This document shows, in pieces, positions 41,326 through 43,713 of a stretch of 43,713 bases of DNA. Every line of letters starts with the position of its first letter. Position 1 is the first letter of the stretch. Position numbers and translations under genes: made by a program. The notes beneath the pieces are model-generated. The model had not been told where the DNA came from. It worked only from the letters and a program-made list of their open reading frames with translations, and made no database searches. This stretch comes from Acidobacteria bacterium AH-259-G07 (GTDB taxonomy: Bacteria > Acidobacteriota > UBA6911 > RPQK01 > JADFOI01): contig JALLON010000002.1 in assembly GCA_027717925.1 (NCBI GenBank), positions 1 through 43,713 of the forward strand. Direction: 5' to 3'.

Positions 41326-42198
41326 ATGGGTAGACAACTTTACGAGATCCTGTGTGCAGATGCTTTTCGGTGGCTGGAAAGGCGCAGAGCGAAGTCAATT
41401 CATGCAGTCGTTACGGACCCTCCGTACAGCGTTCTTGAGTACACGCCGGAACAGCTCAATAAACAGCGTAATGGACGCGGGGGAATTTGGCGTCTTCCGC
41501 ATAATTATGACGGCTCAAAACGCAAACCGGTGCCACGTTTCACAGTGCTGCGTTCGAAGGATCTAGAAAGGCTGCAGGATTTCCACGCTCGCCTCTCACC
41601 TCAGCTCTTTAGAGTCTTGGTGCCGGGTGGTCATGTCATCATCGCCTCACAACATCTACTATGTCATTTCGTTGTCTCAGCATTTACTGACGCTGGGTTT
41701 GAAATCCGTGGCCAAATTGCCCGTATCGTCAAAACCCTTAGAGGGGGTGATAGGCCTAAGGGCGCTCATGAGGAGTTTCGAGATCTCTCGGTTAGCCCAA
41801 GATCTTGTTGGGAGCCCTGGCTAATATTCCGGAAACCTTGCGAAGGCCGAGTAAAGGAAAATTTGGAAAAGTGGCATACTGGAGCGCTTCGGCGCCCGCA
41901 ATCGGATGTGCCTTTCAAAGACCTAATTGAATCTGCTCCCGCTAGGGGTACTGAAAAAAGGCTCGCACCACACCCCTCCCTCAAACCTCAGGCTTTCGTG
42001 AGACAGATCGTTCGGGCGTCACTTCCTCTCGGCAAGGGCGTCATTTTGGACCCATTTATGGGTTCAGGCTCGACGATAGCAGCCGCACACCATCTGGGTT
42101 TAAGGAGTATAGGCATAGAGATGGATGAGGAGTTCTTCGAGCTGGCGCAGACGTTTATACCAGAGTTGTCTAAACTACAGGTAAACGGGACTCGATAG
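41326..42198 (+). CDS. DNA methyltransferase (DPPY type, beta class)
   Basis: 290 residues; ATG with AGGAG just upstream, 4 bases after the DUF262 gene. Catalytic VTDPPYSVLE (Asp31-Tyr34) precedes the SAM loop ILDPFMGSGSTIAA (from Asp242), the motif IV then motif I order of the beta class. HPSLKPQAFVRQIV is motif X. DPPY is compatible with N6-adenine or N4-cytosine methylation. An internal region with TLRGGDRPKGAHEEF is the likely recognition loop. It should mark host DNA against its partners' activity. Confidence 0.9.
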   Translation: MGRQLYEILCADAFRWLERRRAKSIHAVVTDPPYSVLEYTPEQLNKQRNGRGGIWRLPHNYDGSKRKPVPRFTVLRSKDLERLQDFHARLSPQLFRVLVPGGHVIIASQHLLCHFVVSAFTDAGFEIRGQIARIVKTLRGGDRPKGAHEEFRDLSVSPRSCWEPWLIFRKPCEGRVKENLEKWHTGALRRPQSDVPFKDLIESAPARGTEKRLAPHPSLKPQAFVRQIVRASLPLGKGVILDPFMGSGSTIAAAHHLGLRSIGIEMDEEFFELAQTFIPELSKLQVNGTR

Positions 42199-42224
42199 TT
42201 ATCTAGGAACCCCGCAGAAACTTT

Positions 42225-42370
42225 TCACTGCCCTCTCGGATGGAACTTCTCATAAACGGTCCTGAGCCTTTTACGGCTCACATGCGTGTAAATCTCGGTG
42301 GTTGCTATGCTGGAATGACCTAGCATTAGCTGAATCGCTCGTAGATCCGCATTGTAGTCCAGTCCGATTG
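42225..42370 (-). pseudogene. Tyrosine recombinase C-terminal fragment
   Basis: On the minus strand, IGLDYNADLRAIQLMLGHSS is followed by IATTEIYTHVSRKRLRTVYEKF and a TGA at 42225-42227. This is the XerC/D C terminus with the second catalytic His (LGHSS) and the nucleophilic Tyr (EIYTHV). An in-frame TAG and unrelated sequence precede it, so the rest of the integrase is lost. It lies about 550 bases from a tRNA 3'-end copy, as expected for an island integrase. Confidence 0.85.
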
Positions 42371-42923
42371 TCTACCACATTTCTACCACAGAATCGCCCG
42401 AATAACGGGAAAAACCAGGGAATAAGAAGAACGTAAATGATTGAGCAGAAAAGACGGGCTAATGCGTGTAGGCTCATACTTGCTCTTGGAGTAGGGATAA
42501 TCCTGATACTGGCCAATCGGTAGATTCCGGTCTCCGTTGACCGGATTTGCTCCGTTTTAGGCTCGCAGGTTGCCGCTCACGGGTAGATCGGCTTCCTGCG
42601 AAGGGGTAGGTAGGGTCAATTATCAATAGTTGCAGAGAATGGCTAGGGAACGGATAACCCAAAGGGTCGCCTTTGCGCTCTATGCCACAGGCGCATATCG
42701 CTCTGAGCTATGGTAGACTGTAAGTTGGTCGGAAGGCTGGCTAGAGACGTGCAACAGAGGACACCTCGGAGGAGTTCAAAAGGGTTCCATACTAGCCATA
42801 CTAGCCAAAACAGTGGGGTTTGAGAGAGAAATACGAGCACTAGAGAGAGTGGAGAGAAATACGATTGTCCGTTGATTCTGAAGAGGTTACCTTAAAAATC
42901 AACAGGTTAGCTATACTTATGGT
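42371..42923. other. Non-coding stretch between integrase fragment and att site
   Basis: No gene is supported. It includes the tandem TCTACCACATT/TCTACCACAG (about 42372-42393), right at the broken end of the integrase, a doubled ACTAGCCATACTAGCC (42790-42806) and a doubled GAGAGAAATACGA (42822 and 42851). Short repeats like these are common as integrase arm sites, but that use is inferred. Confidence 0.4.
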
Positions 42924-42946
42924 TTCGAATCCTACCTCCTCCGCCA
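42924..42946 (+). other. tRNA-Ser 3'-end copy, likely attachment site (att)
   Basis: TTCGAATCC followed by TACCTCCTCCGCCA is the T-loop to CCA end of a bacterial tRNA-Ser. The sequence immediately upstream does not form the rest of a tRNA (no matching T-stem strand or anticodon arm), so only the 3' segment is present. Such a copy is the typical far-end attachment site left when an island integrates into a tRNA gene. Confidence 0.7.
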
Positions 42947-43034
42947 ACGTTTTCAACTATTCAGCTAAGCAGCTGGGTTGACAACTCAGCTGCCTACATT
43001 CAAGGCTGGCTATCCAAACTCCGCAACGCGTGCT

Positions 43035-43219
43035 GTGCTAGTCGGCAAGCAGTTTCTGCTCCTGGATCGGGACAAGAAATACGGCGAAGGATTTCCAAAG
43101 CTTCTCACAGATGCTGGGACTGAGATGGTGCGCTTGCCAGTACGGTCTCCGAATCTGAATGCCTACGCCCAAAGGTTTGTACTTTCCATCAAAAGGGAGT
43201 CATTTTGGGAGGAGAACTT
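43035..43219 (+). pseudogene. IS transposase (rve integrase core) fragment
   Basis: FLLLDRDKKYGEGFPKLL, then TEMVRLPVRSPNLNAYAQRFVLSIKRE is the central part of a DDE/rve transposase. The usual motif is 'F..RD..YG..F', then 'PN.NAY.ERw..S.rrE'. The Asp of DRD and the final Glu are visible. Upstream and downstream parts are missing. It directly follows the att site. Confidence 0.75.
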
Positions 43220-43234
43220 AGAGGAGTCAATCAT

Positions 43235-43713
43235 TCAACCGAGATAACCCAGTTCGACGGCCTTGAGAACGGCCCGGGTGCGATCCCGGACGCCAAGTTT
43301 GGAGAGGATGCTGGAGATGTGATTCTTGACCGTGCCTTCAGCCAGGTATAGGGCCTCGGCGATTTCGCGATTACTATAGCCTCCCTACATTAAACCCAGA
43401 ATCTCCACTTCTCGCTCGGTTAAGGGGTCGGGTAAGTCCAGACTGGGGAAATCGCGGTCAAGACGCTCCAAACCCTGCAGGATCCGCTCCGTCAAGACGG
43501 GCTTGATGGCGGTTTTACCGGCGGCCACATCACGGATTGCCCGGGTCAGTTCATCCAGTGAAACATCTTTCAGTAAGAAACCTCTGGCTCCCCCACGGAC
43601 TCCTTCCAGCACGATCCGATCGTCGTCGAACGTGGTCAGTATGATGGTGGGTGGAAGCCGGCCCGATTGCCTGAGGGTGGTCAGGACTTCCAAGCCGTTC
43701 AATTTGGGCAGCC
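43235..43713 (-). pseudogene. LuxR/NarL-type response regulator with in-frame amber codon, partial
   Basis: The right-edge gene begins outside the window. Receiver domain end: NGLEVLTTLR, TIILTTFDDD, GARGFLLKDVSLDELTRAI. A linker and the LuxR HTH follow (PLTEREVEILGLM). At 43385-43387 the frame has TAG, then continues GGYSNREIAEAL, GTVKNHISSILSKLGVRDRT and KAVELGYLG to a TGA at 43235-43237. The family has a sense codon at that point (often Gln or Ala), so CAG to TAG is the simplest change. Loss of the HTH would kill DNA binding. Confidence 0.82.

Noticed and set aside
42900..42946. Complete tRNA gene
   Set aside because: Upstream of the T-loop there is no matching T-stem strand, variable arm, anticodon arm or acceptor 5' strand. 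Only the 3' end is present.
42978..43247. A full 89-residue gene starting at 42978
   Set aside because: The first 19 or so residues do not resemble transposase, and the last few read into the response-regulator end. Only the 43035-43219 core is transposase-like, so it is annotated as a fragment.

Overview
The window is bacterial DNA, gene-dense on both strands, and dominated by accessory content: recombinases, insertion-sequence scars, conflict and suicide effectors, DNA methyltransferase cassettes, and a conjugation/replication-type element. No ribosomal, tRNA or core metabolic operon is present. The envelope proteins have Sec signal peptides and a lipobox, which fits a Gram-negative-type cell. 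The secreted 'TGxALLN' repeat protein and the 273-residue protein with a short helical N-terminal module resemble proteins I know from Acidobacteriota-like genomes. That placement is an inference, not a demonstration.

Layout. 1-2120: two tandem tyrosine recombinases overlapping by ATGA, with inverted repeats at their upstream end, resembling a recombinase-in-trio element that runs off the left edge. 2118-2534: a solo IS21-like end and a truncated XRE regulator. 2697-5109: two exported proteins. 5551-9280: conflict genes, comprising an EACC1-like protein with a membrane-anchored caspase-like protease on the minus strand, and a TIR protein, a membrane protein and a coiled-coil protein on the plus strand. 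9668-14751: a TIGR02391-type protein, an Asp-box propeller and a 1004-residue exported protein with ChW repeats. 15203-16300: an unknown protein.

17006-26762 holds the most striking locus, a six-gene plus-strand operon. It encodes a vWA lipoprotein, a small membrane protein, a 1689-residue protein joining a tubulin/FtsZ-like GTPase signature to an Hsp70/actin-like ATPase, a membrane coiled-coil protein, a multi-zinc-knuckle membrane coiled-coil protein and a 91-residue protein. Close spacing, including one GTGA overlap, argues that they act together. The arrangement suggests an envelope-associated machine with two cytoskeletal-type nucleotide switches and an exported vWA component. I do not recognise it as a named system.

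26820-32990: remnants and one fuller copy of an integrative element (excisionase-like HTH, replication-relaxation protein, CHC2/Toprim primase, sigma-like factor, TraD/HerA-like ATPase, small zinc protein). 33081-37323: two DNA methyltransferases and a PLD-family nuclease, a likely restriction-modification system. 38029-38931: an AlbA_2/Schlafen-type protein. 39600-42198: a nucleotidyltransferase-like protein, a DUF262 protein and a DNA methyltransferase, a second likely defence cassette. 42225-42946: an integrase C-terminal fragment and a copy of a tRNA-Ser 3' end, which looks like the right attachment site of a genomic island covering much of the window. The right edge holds a transposase scrap and a LuxR-type response regulator with an in-frame amber codon.

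Two dispersed repeat families tie the region together. R1 is G-rich with AATTCGGG and TTTTGGCGG motifs; its three copies all lie between convergent genes. R2 is a terminator-containing tail attached to HTH gene ends, also in three copies.
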